This document shows, piece by piece, positions 22,501 to 35,510 of a stretch of DNA of 64,000 nt (positions are counted from its first letter, which is position 1; each line of letters begins with the position of its first letter). The translations under genes and the position numbers were made by a program. The notes under the pieces are model-generated. The model saw nothing but the letters and a program-made list of their open reading frames with translations. It was not told where the DNA came from and did no database searches. Source of the DNA: Klebsiella oxytoca (lineage in GTDB: Bacteria; Pseudomonadota; Gammaproteobacteria; Enterobacterales; Enterobacteriaceae); contig NZ_CP046115.1 in the NCBI RefSeq assembly GCF_009707385.1, positions 4,836,001 to 4,900,000 on the forward strand, written 5' to 3'.

Positions 22501-24037
22501 CTCTATCGAGGATCTGGCGCAGCTGATTTTCGATCTGAAACAGGTCAACCCGAAAGCGATGATCTCCGTGAAGCTGGTTTCTGAACCCGGGGTCGGTACT
22601 ATCGCCACCGGTGTCGCAAAAGCTTACGCAGACCTGATCACTATTGCCGGCTACGACGGCGGTACCGGCGCCAGCCCGTTATCTTCAGTGAAGTACGCGG
22701 GATGTCCGTGGGAGCTGGGTCTGGTCGAAACCCAGCAGGCGCTGGTCGCAAACGGACTGCGCCATAAGATTCGCCTGCAGGTGGACGGTGGCCTGAAAAC
22801 CGGCCTCGATATCATCAAAGCAGCCATCCTCGGCGCTGAGAGCTTTGGCTTCGGTACCGGCCCAATGGTGGCGCTGGGCTGTAAATATCTGCGTATTTGC
22901 CACCTGAACAACTGCGCAACCGGCGTAGCAACCCAGGATGACAAGCTGCGTAAGAACCACTACCACGGCCTGCCGTTCAAAGTGACCAACTACTTTGAAT
23001 TCATCGCCCGCGAAACCCGCGAGCTGATGGCGCAGCTTGGCGTTAAGCGTCTGGTGGATCTGATTGGCCGCACCGACCTGCTGAAAGAGCTGGATGGCTT
23101 TACCGCCAAACAGCAGAAGCTGGACCTGGGTAAACTGCTGGAGACCGCAGAGCCGCATCCAGGTAAAGCGCTGTACTGCACGGAGAATAACCCGCCGTTC
23201 GACAATGGCGTGCTCAATGCTCAGCTGCTGCAGCAGGCAAAACCGTTCGTGGACAGCAAGCAGAGCAAAACTTTCTGGTTCGATATCCGCAACACCGACC
23301 GCTCCGTTGGCGCTTCCTTGTCCGGTTATATCGCCCAGACTCACGGCGACCAGGGGCTGGCAGCCGACCCGATTATCGCTCACTTCAGCGGTACTGCGGG
23401 CCAGAGCTTCGGCGTGTGGAACGCCGGCGGCGTTGAGCTGCATCTGACCGGCGATGCGAACGATTATGTTGGTAAAGGGATGGCTGGCGGCCTGCTCGCC
23501 ATTCGTCCTCCGGTCGGCTCCGCTTTCCGCAGCCACGAAGCCAGCATCATCGGCAACACCTGCCTGTACGGTGCCACCGGCGGTCGCCTGTATGCTGCAG
23601 GCCGCGCGGGCGAGCGCTTCGCGGTGCGTAACTCCGGCGCCATCACCGTCGTCGAAGGTATTGGCGACAACGGTTGTGAATATATGACCGGCGGCATCGT
23701 CTGCGTGCTGGGCAAAACCGGCGTTAACTTTGGCGCGGGGATGACCGGCGGCTTCGGTTACGTTCTCGATGAAGATGGCGATTTCCGCAAACGCGTAAAC
23801 CCTGAACTGGTGGAAGTGCTGGACGTTGATTCTCTGGCTATCCACGAAGAGCACCTGCGCGGTTTAATTACCGAGCACGTACAGCTTACCGGTTCGCAGC
23901 GCGGTGAAGAGATCCTGGCCAACTGGCCGGCCTTCTCAGCGAAATTTGCGCTGGTTAAACCGAAGTCCAGCGATGTTAAAGCACTGTTGGGTCACCGTAG
24001 TCGTTCCGCAGCTGAGCTGCGGGTGCAGGCGCAGTAA
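19577..24037 (+). CDS. gltB: Glutamate synthase (NADPH) large subunit GltB
   Basis: GltB with GltD makes two glutamates from glutamine and 2-oxoglutarate with NADPH, the main ammonia assimilation route at low ammonia. The 1486-residue precursor has an 11-residue propeptide. Cys12 ([10 protein letters not shown]) becomes the N-terminal nucleophile of the glutaminase domain. The FMN-binding synthase domain (about residues 780-1190) has [16 protein letters not shown] and [13 protein letters not shown]. The 3Fe-4S cysteines are in [13 protein letters not shown]. The C-terminal beta-helix domain of glycine-rich repeats ([14 protein letters not shown]) completes it. A GGGGAGG ribosome site precedes the ATG. 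gltD follows after nine bases. Confidence 0.98.
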   Translation: MLYDKSLERDNCGFGLIAHIEGEPSHKVVRTAIHALARMQHRGAILADGKTGDGCGLLLQKPDRFFRIVAEERGWRLAKNYAVGMLFLNKDPELANAARRIVEEELQRETLSIVGWRDVPTNEGVLGEIALSSLPRIEQIFVNAPAGWRPRDMERRLFIARRRIEKRLQEDKDFYVCSLSNLVNIYKGLCMPADLPRFYLDLADLRLESAICLFHQRFSTNTVPRWPLAQPFRYLAHNGEINTITGNRQWARARTYKFQTPLIPDLHDAAPFVNETGSDSSSMDNMLELLLAGGMDIIRAMRLLVPPAWQNNPDMDPELRSFFDFNSMHMEPWDGPAGIVMSDGRFAACNLDRNGLRPARYVITKDKLITCASEVGIWDYQPDEVVEKGRVGPGELMVIDTREGRILHSAETDNDLKSRHPYKEWMAKNVRRLVPFEELPDEDVGSRQLDDDTLASYQKQFNYSAEELDSVIRVLGENGQEAVGSMGDDTPFAVLSSQPRIIYDYFRQQFAQVTNPPIDPLREAHVMSLATSIGREMNVFCEAEGQAHRLSFKSPILLYSDFKQLTTMEEEHYRADVLDITFDATETTLAETVKALCDKAEQMVRNGTVLLVLSDRNIAKNRLPVPAPMAVGAIQTRLVDESLRCDANIIVETASARDPHHFAVLLGFGATAIYPYLAYETLAKLVDNKAIDKEYRAVMLNYRNGINKGLYKIMSKMGISTIASYRCSKLFEAVGLHREVSELCFQGVVSRIGGAGFDDFQQDLLNLSKRAWLARKPLDQGGLLKYVHGGEYHAYNPDVVRTLQQAVQSGEYSDYQQYAKLVNERPAATLRDLLSVTPDGTTVSLDDVEPASELFKRFDTAAMSIGALSPEAHEALAEAMNSIGGNSNSGEGGEDPARYGTNKVSRIKQVASGRFGVTPAYLVNADVIQIKVAQGAKPGEGGQLPGDKVTPYIAKLRYSVPGVTLISPPPHHDIYSIEDLAQLIFDLKQVNPKAMISVKLVSEPGVGTIATGVAKAYADLITIAGYDGGTGASPLSSVKYAGCPWELGLVETQQALVANGLRHKIRLQVDGGLKTGLDIIKAAILGAESFGFGTGPMVALGCKYLRICHLNNCATGVATQDDKLRKNHYHGLPFKVTNYFEFIARETRELMAQLGVKRLVDLIGRTDLLKELDGFTAKQQKLDLGKLLETAEPHPGKALYCTENNPPFDNGVLNAQLLQQAKPFVDSKQSKTFWFDIRNTDRSVGASLSGYIAQTHGDQGLAADPIIAHFSGTAGQSFGVWNAGGVELHLTGDANDYVGKGMAGGLLAIRPPVGSAFRSHEASIIGNTCLYGATGGRLYAAGRAGERFAVRNSGAITVVEGIGDNGCEYMTGGIVCVLGKTGVNFGAGMTGGFGYVLDEDGDFRKRVNPELVEVLDVDSLAIHEEHLRGLITEHVQLTGSQRGEEILANWPAFSAKFALVKPKSSDVKALLGHRSRSAAELRVQAQ

Positions 24038-25465
<1,428 letters not shown>

Positions 25466-25472
25466 TGCGAAA

Positions 25473-25536
25473 ACCCGGATAGCGGTTTTATCCGGGTATA
25501 TGACCCAGGCCCGATGGTTAATCCCCTCGGGCTTTT

Positions 25537-25538
<2 letters not shown>
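25473..25538 (+). terminator. Terminator of gltBD (two hairpins)
   Basis: The first stem, ACCCGGAT/ATCCGGGT at 25473-25497, begins right after the gltD stop. The second, GCCCGA/TCGGGC at 25509-25532, is followed by six T residues and is a textbook rho-independent terminator. It ends within the stop codon of nanQ on the opposite strand. Confidence 0.85.
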
Positions 25539-26871
<1,333 letters not shown>

Positions 26872-26875
<4 letters not shown>

Positions 26876-27561
26876 GGCTGCGCCTCTTTTAACGCCGTGT
26901 TATACCACTGGCAAATATGTTCAAGGCGGGTAATCGCAGAACCAACGGTCACCGCCCACGCGCCGTGGCGCATGGCTTCTGCTGCCTGAGCCGGTGTGTT
27001 ATAGCGCCCTTCCGCGTTCACCCGGCAGCCAGCCTCCGCCAGAGCTTTTACCAGCTCCAGGTCTGGTTCATCCGGCGTATACGTCGTGGTATAGCCCGAC
27101 AGCGTAGTGCCGATGATTTCCGCGCCAAGAGCCTGACAGGCCAGGCTATCCTCAAGCGAGGAGCAGTCGACCATCGCCACCAGTTTGTGCTGGTGGATAC
27201 GCGCCAGCAGCGTTGCCACTGGAACAGGGCGCACACGCTCTGTGCCATCAACAGCGATGATATCGGCGCCAGCCTGCGTTAACGCATCGATATCTTCCAG
27301 ATATGGCGTGATCCGTACCGGTGAATCATCCAGATCGCGTTTAATAATGCCGATAATCGGCACCTTTACCAGCGCACGTACCGCGCGCAGATTCTCAACG
27401 CCTTCAATGCGCAACGCGATCGCCCCGGCCTGTTCCACCGCCAGCGCCATCGCGGCAACGATCTCCGGCTTATCCAATGGGCTGCCGGGGACCGGCTGGC
27501 AGGAAACAATAAGACCACCGTTAGCGCTAATGCGTAAATCCAATTCTTTAAGCAAAGACAT
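26872..27561 (-). CDS. nanE: N-acetylmannosamine-6-phosphate 2-epimerase NanE
   Basis: NanE converts ManNAc-6-phosphate to GlcNAc-6-phosphate, which then enters the NagA/NagB route. The 229-residue protein is a TIM barrel. The conserved blocks are [20 protein letters not shown] near the N-terminus, [20 protein letters not shown] with the catalytic lysine, [13 protein letters not shown], and the C-terminal phosphate site [11 protein letters not shown] and [10 protein letters not shown]. The start at 27561 has GGGAG nine bases upstream, and an extended reading adds eleven residues without support. It lies 49 bases after nanT. Confidence 0.96.
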
Positions 27562-27610
27562 ACTCGCTCCCTGATAAATATGTACACCCGGCACCGCAGC
27601 CGGGCTGTTG

Positions 27611-29098
27611 TTATCTGGTCTTAACTAAGCCGCTTTTGCTACCGCCAAAAGGCACCGCTCCGCTCAGAGGTTTACCATCGATCGCATCATGGGTTCGTAT
27701 CGCTTCCGGTCGAATCCAGCGCTGTACGCGGGAAGGCATATCCAGACCAATCAGCAGGATTACAACGAAGGTCAGACCAAAAGAGAGCGATCCCAACGCG
27801 GTACCCAGATCCAGACGCTGGGCGATTAAGGCGCCAAGCACCGGCGCAATCGCGCCGCCCAGCGCCCCCACGTTGTAGGTAAAACCAAGACCGGCCGCCC
27901 GCTGATCGGTATCGAAATAGCCGCCAATCAGTTTCGGCAAGATCCCGGAGATCCCTTGCCCTAACATCTGCTGGAAAAACAGTAGCAGGCCGAGGATCCA
28001 TATGTTTGTGCCGCCAATTGCAAAGACCGGAATAATCAACAGCTGTGAAGCCAGCAGGCTGTAAACGTAGGCTTTGCGGGTTCCCAGCCAGTCCCCGAGA
28101 AATCCGCCCACGCAGCAGCCAACCGCCGCGCCAAACCCGCTGAAAAACAAAATCTTTGCCACAGTCGCCGGGTCATAGGCCAGCTCTGTTTTCAGATAAG
28201 TCGGCAGCAGCGCCTGGATTGGCCATGAATAAAGGAAAGCGAAAAGTACCACCACCATCAGCATCACGCCCGTAGGCCAGCGTTTACCGCTGCTCTGCAC
28301 CATAAAGCTGATAAATATCACCGCGCACATTACGCCCAGCAGCAGAACGATACCTGCATTTTGCAAGTCACCGGCAAAACAGAACCATAGCGCAGTCGCC
28401 GCCACGATGGTCATCAGGATGTTAATTACCCGATGCTTGCCGCGATACAGCAGATCGACCATCGTCTGTACCGGTTCTTTGCCTTCATGATTCTCTTTCC
28501 AGTCTTCGGCTTCCGGAATATTTTTCCGCAGCCAGAGGGCAAATACGATGGGGACAATACCGATGAAAAAAAGCGCGCGCCAGCCCCAGACGGGTACCAC
28601 CAGGCTATAAACCTGTGCGGCGATAACTGCTCCGACGGAAAACCCGGAAATCAGAAAACCGCTGGCCTTATTGCGTAAATGCCTCGGCCAGCTTTCGATA
28701 ACGTAAGTGGCGCTGGAGCCGTACTCTCCAGCCATTCCCATACCGATAACCAGACGTGCGATAAACATTGTTGTGTAACCCGGCGCAAAACCGCAGGCCA
28801 GAGTACCGAGAGAGAACAGAATAATGCTGGTCACCATCGCCAGGCGTCGACCATAGCGATCGCCCATCGCGCCAAGCATCAGACCGCCAAACCAGCGAGA
28901 AATGAAAGCCGCTGAGATGAGACTTGCAGCCTGAACGGTCGTCAGGCCAAAATCCCCCTGCACTTCAGTGAGCACCAGGGCGATTAATACAAAATCAAAA
29001 CCATCAAGCAAATACCCAAGCCAGGCGGCGGAAAAAGCCCGCCACTGGGGACGGCTAAGATGGCGGTACCACGGGATGTTCTGGGGCACTGTACTCAT
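27611..29098 (-). CDS. nanT: Sialic acid transporter NanT (MFS)
   Basis: NanT is the inner-membrane proton symporter for N-acetylneuraminate. The 495-residue protein is of the sialate:H+ symporter branch of the MFS, which has 14 rather than 12 helices. The MFS motif [14 protein letters not shown] lies between helices 2 and 3, and [17 protein letters not shown] covers the conserved Asp-containing first helix. The start at 29098 has GGGAG upstream; the longer reading (22 extra residues) would run into the nanA-nanT gap and lacks a ribosome site. The gap to nanA is 104 bases. Confidence 0.96.
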   Translation of the reverse strand: MSTVPQNIPWYRHLSRPQWRAFSAAWLGYLLDGFDFVLIALVLTEVQGDFGLTTVQAASLISAAFISRWFGGLMLGAMGDRYGRRLAMVTSIILFSLGTLACGFAPGYTTMFIARLVIGMGMAGEYGSSATYVIESWPRHLRNKASGFLISGFSVGAVIAAQVYSLVVPVWGWRALFFIGIVPIVFALWLRKNIPEAEDWKENHEGKEPVQTMVDLLYRGKHRVINILMTIVAATALWFCFAGDLQNAGIVLLLGVMCAVIFISFMVQSSGKRWPTGVMLMVVVLFAFLYSWPIQALLPTYLKTELAYDPATVAKILFFSGFGAAVGCCVGGFLGDWLGTRKAYVYSLLASQLLIIPVFAIGGTNIWILGLLLFFQQMLGQGISGILPKLIGGYFDTDQRAAGLGFTYNVGALGGAIAPVLGALIAQRLDLGTALGSLSFGLTFVVILLIGLDMPSRVQRWIRPEAIRTHDAIDGKPLSGAVPFGGSKSGLVKTR

Positions 29099-29202
29099 TT
29101 TACTCTCCCGACGATGTTTGTTGTCGTGCCGGGGAGCTTCGCTTGCCCGGCCAGGAAAGGTCAACCGCAGGCCGGAAAGCGCTGTCGCCCCCCGACTATC
29201 GA

Positions 29203-30096
29203 TCAGCCGTGTTCCTGCATTAGCTGCTGCGCCAGCGCTTTCAGCTCCGGCAAGAATTTTTCGTCTACTGGTGCAAACGGCTTACGGCACAGCGGCACAG
29301 AGACCACATCCATATAGTGCAGTACGGTTTTCAAACCACGGAATACGCCGGTTTTAATCAGCAGGTCGATTACCTTGTTGCACTCACATTGCAGCTGCTG
29401 TGCTTTGGCAACATCACCCGCTTTCAGCGCCGCGACAATTCCCTGGTAACGCCAGCCCATGATGTTGTAAGTACTACCAATACCACCATCGGCTCCTGCC
29501 AACAGGCCTGAGGCAAATATCTCATCGTAACCGTTGTACAACACCAGATCCGGATGAGCCCGTCGGATCTGTTCCATCTGGAATAGATCGCCTGAAGTCT
29601 GCTTTAGCGCACCAACGCCAGGCAGCGTCACCAGGGTATTGATTTGATCGAGAGTCAGCTTAACCCCGCTTAGCGCCGGGATGTTGTACACCACCATCGG
29701 CAAGCCATCAGCCGACTCAATAATGGCCTGATAATGCGCGCAGTGTTCTTCGAAACTAAACGGATAATAGAACGGCGTGACGGCGGAGACCGCGTCGTAG
29801 CCATAACCTACCGCAGCCCTTGCCAGCTGCTGGCTTTCGAGGGTACTCACACAGCCGACATGGGCGATAAGGGTCATTTTGCCTTTCGCCTCTTCCGCTA
29901 CGATCTCCAGCACTTCCTGACGCTCTGTGCCGCTCTGGACAAAGGCTTCACCGGTAGAGCCTCCGACATATAGTCCATCAACACCCTGACGCAGATTAAA
30001 TTGCACCAGTCGACGCAGGCTCTCTTTATCCAGTTTTTGCTGCCCATCGAACGGCGTAAGCAACGCCGCCATAACCCCACGTAAATTGACCGCCAT
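29203..30096 (-). CDS. nanA: N-acetylneuraminate lyase NanA
   Basis: NanA splits N-acetylneuraminate into pyruvate and ManNAc, the first catabolic step after uptake. The 297 residues equal the E. coli length. The (beta/alpha)8 DapA-family signatures are [16 protein letters not shown] at about residue 45, the catalytic Tyr in [10 protein letters not shown], and the Schiff-base lysine in ALKQTSGD at about residue 165. It is the first gene of the nan operon, downstream of the NanR operator and 148 bases from nanR. Confidence 0.97.
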   Translation of the reverse strand: MAVNLRGVMAALLTPFDGQQKLDKESLRRLVQFNLRQGVDGLYVGGSTGEAFVQSGTERQEVLEIVAEEAKGKMTLIAHVGCVSTLESQQLARAAVGYGYDAVSAVTPFYYPFSFEEHCAHYQAIIESADGLPMVVYNIPALSGVKLTLDQINTLVTLPGVGALKQTSGDLFQMEQIRRAHPDLVLYNGYDEIFASGLLAGADGGIGSTYNIMGWRYQGIVAALKAGDVAKAQQLQCECNKVIDLLIKTGVFRGLKTVLHYMDVVSVPLCRKPFAPVDEKFLPELKALAQQLMQEHG

Positions 30097-30130
30097 ATCT
30101 ACCTCTTTGTGAATTTCTAATGATTAACTA

Positions 30131-30153
30131 TGTACCTTTATACCTGTTATACC
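30131..30153 (-). promoter_or_regulatory. NanR operator overlapping the nanA promoter
   Basis: Read on the minus strand there are three direct repeats: GGTATA, a 3-base gap, GGTATA, a 2-base gap, GGTACA. The E. coli NanR operator has the same spacing with GGTATA three times, so here the promoter-distal repeat differs by one base. An extended -10 (TGG then TATAAC, minus strand, 30146-30151) overlaps the operator, consistent with repression by blocking RNA polymerase. Confidence 0.88.
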
Positions 30154-30210
30154 AGATAAAATAAGCAGCAGAGTAATAGAGAACGCTTATAATGCGATCT
30201 ACTTCACTAA

Positions 30211-30227
30211 ACGATCCTGAGGATCGT
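30211..30227 (-). terminator. Hairpin downstream of nanR
   Basis: ACGATCC/GGATCGT, a 7-bp perfect stem with a 3-base loop, lies 17 bases past the nanR stop on the minus strand and is followed by TTTAG. It may end the nanR transcript; the T-run is short. Confidence 0.45.
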
Positions 30228-30244
30228 GAGGATTGCTTACGAGG

Positions 30245-31015
30245 TTAAGCTTTCTGACCTAAGGCGTGCCAGGTGGCGGATACGCTATTGAGGTGGGTCT
30301 GGAGAGCGCGATCGGCTTCGTCAGGATCGCGACGACGAATAGCATCCACAATTGCGATATGCTGTTGATAACTAACGCTGTTATGTTCGTGCAGTTCGCG
30401 TTCGGGCACCGTTGGCCGGGCGGCGATTAGCCAGTCCAGCAGGGCCACATGGATAGCCATAAAGATTGGATTGCCGGGGATCTCTGCAAGCACGCGGTGA
30501 AATTCAACGTCAGAGCGGATAAACAGCGCATTGTCATCCAGCGATTGACTATTGATCTTTAGCGCTTGCGTCAGCTTTTCCAGCTGCTCATCGCTGGCGT
30601 GTTCTGCGGCATAGCGAACCAGACTGGACTCAAAAAACAGACGCAGCTGTTCAAAGTGCGCGATACCGCCAGGGTGAGACAAAAAGTCTTTCGCCATGCC
30701 GGAAAGCTCGCCAATGATGGTGTCTGCTGAAGGTCGCGAAACGCGAGCGCGTTCGCCGTTGCTAATCTGCACCAGTCCCTTACGCTTCAGCGCCGCCAGC
30801 GCTTCACGAACCGACGGACGTCCGACGTTAAAAAAGGTCATCAGCTCACGTTCGGACGGCAGCTGTTCACCCTCCGCGAACTCCCGGCGCCGGATCATCT
30901 GCTCCAGCTCTTCTTCCACCATTTCAGATAGTTTTTTGCGCGCCAGAGGACGGCGGCCAAGGCTGTTGCCAATGGAGGACGGAGTATCTTCGGCTTGTGG
31001 ATCAAATGCGCTCAT
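30245..31015 (-). CDS. nanR: Sialic acid-responsive repressor NanR (GntR/FadR family)
   Basis: NanR represses nanATEKQ and related sialic acid genes until N-acetylneuraminate binds. The winged-helix GntR domain is at about residues 25-95 ([31 protein letters not shown]). The FadR-type effector domain has the metal-site residues in [13 protein letters not shown], and the histidines in [14 protein letters not shown] and QTHLNSV. The start at 31015 (MSAFDPQ) gives 256 residues by homology. ATG codons at 31024 and 31060 are possible and no candidate has a good ribosome site, so the N-terminus is uncertain by up to 15 residues. Confidence 0.94.
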   Translation of the reverse strand: MSAFDPQAEDTPSSIGNSLGRRPLARKKLSEMVEEELEQMIRRREFAEGEQLPSERELMTFFNVGRPSVREALAALKRKGLVQISNGERARVSRPSADTIIGELSGMAKDFLSHPGGIAHFEQLRLFFESSLVRYAAEHASDEQLEKLTQALKINSQSLDDNALFIRSDVEFHRVLAEIPGNPIFMAIHVALLDWLIAARPTVPERELHEHNSVSYQQHIAIVDAIRRRDPDEADRALQTHLNSVSATWHALGQKA

Positions 31016-31086
31016 AGGGACCATTGTGTGATTTGTGACAGCATGTGACGGCTGTTCCATCTTAACACAAGAATTTTGCAGAGAGC

Positions 31087-31110
31087 ATAAAACAGGCCCC
31101 GAAGGGCCTG
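31087..31110 (-). terminator. Terminator downstream of sspB
   Basis: CAGGCCC/GGGCCTG, a 7-bp stem with a 4-base loop at 31093-31110, is followed on the minus strand by TTTTAT. It lies eight bases past the sspB stop. Confidence 0.8.
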
Positions 31111-31117
31111 GTAAGGA

Positions 31118-31606
31118 TTATTTCACGACGCGCAGCGCCGGACGGCCACCGCGAGGCGGCGGCGTATCGTCGGGATCGTCATCGTGATTATCCGGCTTAT
31201 CACCATCGATCACCGACATGAGCGTTTCGCTTTCAGTCAGCTCTTCGTCGTCGTTCAGGCTAGTGACGTCTTCATCGTAGGCCGCTTCCGGTTCGAACAT
31301 CGTCCCCGCCCCATTCTCACGCGCGTAGACCGCCAGTACGGCGGCCATCGGCACTGAGACATTACGCGGCACGCCGCCAAAGCGCGCGTTAAAACGCACT
31401 TCATCGTTGGCCAGTTCGAGATTACCGACGGCCCGCGGGGCAATATTGAGAACGATTTGCCCATCGCGAGCGTACTCCATCGGGACAAGTACGCCCGGCA
31501 GAGTGACGTCAACGACCAGATGCGGGGTCAGCTGGTTATCCAGCAGCCACTCATAGAACGCTCGTAACAGGTACGGGCGACGCGGCGTCAGCTGTGATAC
31601 ATCCAT
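31118..31606 (-). CDS. sspB: ClpXP protease specificity-enhancing factor SspB
   Basis: SspB binds ssrA-tagged proteins and delivers them to ClpXP. The 162-residue protein has the substrate-binding domain (residues 1-115), with RPYLLRAFYEWLLDNQLTPHL and GGVPRNVSVPMAAVLAVYARENG. A long acidic linker follows, then the C-terminal ClpX-binding tail RPALRVVK. The start lies three bases after the sspA stop, so the two are one operon. Confidence 0.97.
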   Translation of the reverse strand: MDVSQLTPRRPYLLRAFYEWLLDNQLTPHLVVDVTLPGVLVPMEYARDGQIVLNIAPRAVGNLELANDEVRFNARFGGVPRNVSVPMAAVLAVYARENGAGTMFEPEAAYDEDVTSLNDDEELTESETLMSVIDGDKPDNHDDDPDDTPPPRGGRPALRVVK

Positions 31607-31609
31607 TAT

Positions 31610-32248
31610 TTAGCCCCGACCGAGACGCATTTCACGTTCGGCTTCAGTTAAAGAAGCCAGGAAAGAATCACGCTCAAATACGCGAGTCATATAACCTTTA
31701 AGCTCTTTTGCGCCAGCGCCGACCAGCTCCACGCCGAGAACAGGCAGGCGCCACAGCAGCGGTGCCAGATAGCAGTCGACCAGGCTGAACTCATCGCTCA
31801 GGAAGTATGGCTTCTGGGTGAAAACGGGCGCGATCGCCTGCAGTTCTTCACGCAGCTGCTTACGCGCAGTATCTGCCTGCGCAGCGGTACCGGTCTGAAT
31901 GGTATTCATCAACGAATACCAGTCTTTTTCGATACGGTGCATATACAGACGGCTTTCCCCACGGGCAACCGGATAAACCGGCATTAACGGCGGATGCGGG
32001 AAACGCTCATCCAGATATTCCATAATGATGCGAGATTCCCACAGAGTGAGCTCACGATCCACAAGCGTCGGTACGCTTTGATTCGGGTTGAGGTCAATCA
32101 GATCCTGAGGCGGGTTGTCCTTCTCCACGTGCTCTATCTCAAAACTAACACCTTTTTCGGCCAGCACGATGCGGACCTGATGGCTATAGATGTCAGTAGG
32201 ACCAGAAAACAGCGTCATTACCGAACGTTTGTTGGCAGCGACAGCCAT
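31610..32248 (-). CDS. sspA: Stringent starvation protein A SspA
   Basis: SspA is a glutathione S-transferase-fold protein that binds RNA polymerase and sigma-70, needed for phage P1 late genes and acid resistance in E. coli. The 212 residues match E. coli along the whole length. The N-terminal thioredoxin-like part is SGPTDIYSHQVRIVLAEKG. The surface pocket residues PHP (FPHPPLMPVYPVARGESRL) that contact RNA polymerase are intact. It lies upstream of sspB and downstream of the rpsI terminator. Confidence 0.97.
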   Translation of the reverse strand: MAVAANKRSVMTLFSGPTDIYSHQVRIVLAEKGVSFEIEHVEKDNPPQDLIDLNPNQSVPTLVDRELTLWESRIIMEYLDERFPHPPLMPVYPVARGESRLYMHRIEKDWYSLMNTIQTGTAAQADTARKQLREELQAIAPVFTQKPYFLSDEFSLVDCYLAPLLWRLPVLGVELVGAGAKELKGYMTRVFERDSFLASLTEAEREMRLGRG

Positions 32249-32559
32249 GAAAACCTCCAGGTATATTCAGAATTTTTGTACTGCTGCCGACCATTCATGG
32301 CCAGCCAGATGTAAAAACCCCATATGCGCGATCTCATTTCGTTCGTCATCCAAACAAAAAATGAACAATCACCTGCATTTGGGCAGAAAATTGGATGATA
32401 GTTTACCAGATTTTGAAGAGGTTGTGGTGAGGGGATTCTGGAAATGCTGAAAAAGTGGTAACAATCGGACCTTTGTAGAGGGAAAATGGCAAGTTTATCC
32501 ATAAAAAAACCCGCCGAGGCGGGTTTTTTCGCAAACTGTTCCGCGTAAGCAGAAAACAA
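32249..32559 (-). promoter_or_regulatory. sspA upstream region, holding the rpsI terminator
   Basis: These 311 bases between rpsI and sspA hold the rplM-rpsI terminator (32503-32529) and an AT-rich part that should contain the sspA promoter. I could not identify -35/-10 boxes with confidence and see no coding frame with family support. Confidence 0.4.
32503..32529 (-). terminator. Terminator of rplM-rpsI
   Basis: An A-run and CCCGCC (32510-32515) pair with GGCGGG (32518-32523) and a T-run. On the minus strand the hairpin is followed by seven T residues, a strong rho-independent terminator 31 bases past the rpsI stop. Confidence 0.9.
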
Positions 32560-32955
<396 letters not shown>

Positions 32956-32967
32956 CTATAATCCCGA

Positions 32968-33420
<453 letters not shown>

Positions 33421-33554
33421 TTACACGTTGGTGAACACCCAAACGTTTAGTCAGTTGAGGTTCACACGACATTGTCCAGCAAACCTACCCCTTCGAATAG
33501 CCTATGCCGGCGCATAGAAAGTTTTGGGAAAAAAACCTTCTCGTAACGTGGGGT

Positions 33555-33590
33555 CGCAAGATTATAGAGAAGTCGGGGTCAAAGATCGAC
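33555..33590 (-). promoter_or_regulatory. rplM-rpsI promoter
   Basis: A perfect -10 hexamer TATAAT (minus strand, 33561-33566) is followed by a GC-rich start region (GCGACCCC), typical of ribosomal protein promoters under stringent control. A TTGACC lies upstream but too close for normal spacing, so the true -35 is uncertain. The predicted leader to rplM is about 155 bases. Confidence 0.65.
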
Positions 33591-33615
33591 CCCTTTATAT
33601 GATTTGTACCCGGTT

Positions 33616-34749
33616 TTACCCAGGCAAGTGGTCCAGCTTCAGATACTCCTCGCTCTGCATCTCCTGCAGGCGCGATAAACAGCGCTGGAACTCGAATTTT
33701 AACCGCTCGCCCTGATAGATTTCATACAGCGGTACCGCTGCGCTGATCGCCAGTTTGACGTGACGTTCATAGAACTCATCAACCAGGGCGATAAAACGCC
33801 GCGCCTCGTTTTCCATCAGCCTGGTCATCACCGGCACATCAAAGATCATCACGGTATGAAACAGGCGCGAAAGCGCAATATAGTCATGCTGGCTGCGCGC
33901 ATCCACGCACAGCGTCGCAAATGAAACCGCCACAGTCTGGTTCTCAACGCCTAACGTCGGCAGCGGACGATGGTTGATCTCCAGCGTCGGCGCCTTCTCA
34001 CGCTTTGCGCCTGCTAAAGCCAGCCACAGTTTATCCATATGCCGCTGAGTCTCGTCATTAAGCGGCGACAGCCACAGATGCGCCTGGGTCAGCGTACGTA
34101 ATCGGTAATCCACGCCGGCATCAACATTCATAACATCGCAATGTTGCTTAATAGCGTCGATAGCGGGCAGGAAACGCGCTCGTTGAAGACCGTTCCGGTA
34201 CAGCTCATCAGGAGGAATATTCGACGTAGCAACCAGGGTGATGCCGCGAGCAAACAGCGCTTTCATCAAACCGCCCAACAGCATTGCATCGGTAATATCA
34301 GAGACAAAGAACTCATCGAAACAGAGTACATCGGTTTCAGCTTTGAAACGGTCGGCCACGATTTCCAGCGGATCGCTGTGCCCTTGCAGAGTCGTCAACT
34401 CTTCATGGACCCGCAGCATAAAGCGATGAAAATGCAGACGCTGTTTACGTTCCCCCGGCAGACTTTGATAGAACAGATCCATCAGCCAGGTTTTCCCTCT
34501 GCCAACCCCGCCCCACATATAGAGACCACGAACCGCGACCGCGTCGGCAACGGGTTCTCGCTTGCCCAGCAGCTTACCGAACTTCGCCCGCAAACCGCCG
34601 CCGGCCTGCGGCGCTGCCGAAGGTTTATTCTGTAATTCTTGATAAATAATATCGAGGCGACTGACCGCTTCTCGCTGAACGTCGTCAGGTTGATGGCTCC
34701 CCTCTTTCAGGGCGGAGAGGTAACGCGATGTTGGGGACAGGCTTTGCAT
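33616..34749 (-). CDS. zapE: Cell division ATPase ZapE
   Basis: ZapE (YhcM) is an AFG1-like P-loop ATPase that associates with the Z-ring late in division and is needed under heat or low oxygen in E. coli. The 377-residue protein has Walker A WGGVGRGKTWLMDLF at about residue 78, Walker B DVLCFDEFFVSDITDAMLLG, and a sensor asparagine in LVATSNIPPDELY followed by the family segment GLQRARFLPAI. It is a single gene between rplM and the divergent zapG. The ATG start gives MQSLSPTSRYL, the usual N-terminus. Confidence 0.96.
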   Translation of the reverse strand: MQSLSPTSRYLSALKEGSHQPDDVQREAVSRLDIIYQELQNKPSAAPQAGGGLRAKFGKLLGKREPVADAVAVRGLYMWGGVGRGKTWLMDLFYQSLPGERKQRLHFHRFMLRVHEELTTLQGHSDPLEIVADRFKAETDVLCFDEFFVSDITDAMLLGGLMKALFARGITLVATSNIPPDELYRNGLQRARFLPAIDAIKQHCDVMNVDAGVDYRLRTLTQAHLWLSPLNDETQRHMDKLWLALAGAKREKAPTLEINHRPLPTLGVENQTVAVSFATLCVDARSQHDYIALSRLFHTVMIFDVPVMTRLMENEARRFIALVDEFYERHVKLAISAAVPLYEIYQGERLKFEFQRCLSRLQEMQSEEYLKLDHLPG

Positions 34750-34939
34750 GATCTAATTGTTATTCCTTGAAAACCGTAACGCTGTAGCTCACGATTGACG
34801 AAAAAAAGGCTGCTCTACACTACGTGATGATACGCCAGGATTCCACTTCTGTGGAATTAGCGGTTATAGTGGCACTATCGGGCGCAGGCGGAGAGCCTCA
34901 CAGCCACCCTACGGAACCACAAAACAACGGGAGATGTTC

Positions 34940-35338
34940 ATGACCTGGGAATACGCGCTAATTGGGCTAGTTGTCGGTATCATCATTGGTGCCGTCGCGA
35001 TGCGTTTTGGCAACCGCAAATTACGCCAACAGCAGGCGCTTCAGTTCGAACTGGAAAAGAATAAAGCAGAGCTGGAGGAGTACCGCGAAGAGCTGGTGAG
35101 CCATTTTGCCCGGAGCGCAGAGCTGCTGGATAACATGGCGCATGATTACCGCCAGCTGTATCAACATATGGCGAACAGCTCCAGCAATCTGCTGCCGGAC
35201 AGCATGGCGGACGCGAATCCGTTCCGCAATCGTCTGGAAGAATCTGAAGCGGGTAACGATCAGGCGCCGGTACAGATGCCGCGCGACTATTCTGAAGGCG
35301 CTTCCGGCCTGCTGCGCGGAGGCGCAAAACGCGAGTAA
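34940..35338 (+). CDS. zapG: Z-ring-associated membrane protein ZapG (YhcB)
   Basis: ZapG is a small bitopic inner-membrane protein linking division, elongation and envelope growth. The 132-residue protein has one N-terminal helix (residues 3-21, WEYALIGLVVGIIIGAVAM). A long charged coiled coil follows (about 25-85), then a proline-containing, low-complexity tail ending SGLLRGGAKRE. The start at 34940 has GGGAG six bases upstream; the in-frame ATG two codons earlier overlaps that ribosome site. It is divergent from zapE and followed by degQ. Confidence 0.95.
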   Translation: MTWEYALIGLVVGIIIGAVAMRFGNRKLRQQQALQFELEKNKAELEEYREELVSHFARSAELLDNMAHDYRQLYQHMANSSSNLLPDSMADANPFRNRLEESEAGNDQAPVQMPRDYSEGASGLLRGGAKRE

Positions 35339-35510
35339 TCCGTTAACAACAGTAAAAATATTTTCCGGGCGCACCCTCTGCGCCCGTTTCAACCTCTCAT
35401 CCCAGCTACAATTTAAATATTGCCCACGTTGTTACCGGGTCGAAAATTCAATAACATCGGGCCATTCGGGACGTTTCCCATACACCTCAGGTTACGAGAG
35501 CCAGCATCTA

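Noticed and set aside
35106..35510. Long N-terminal extension of degQ reaching into zapG
   Set aside because: The frame is open by chance. The extension overlaps zapG in another frame and would hide the DegQ signal peptide that starts at 35511.
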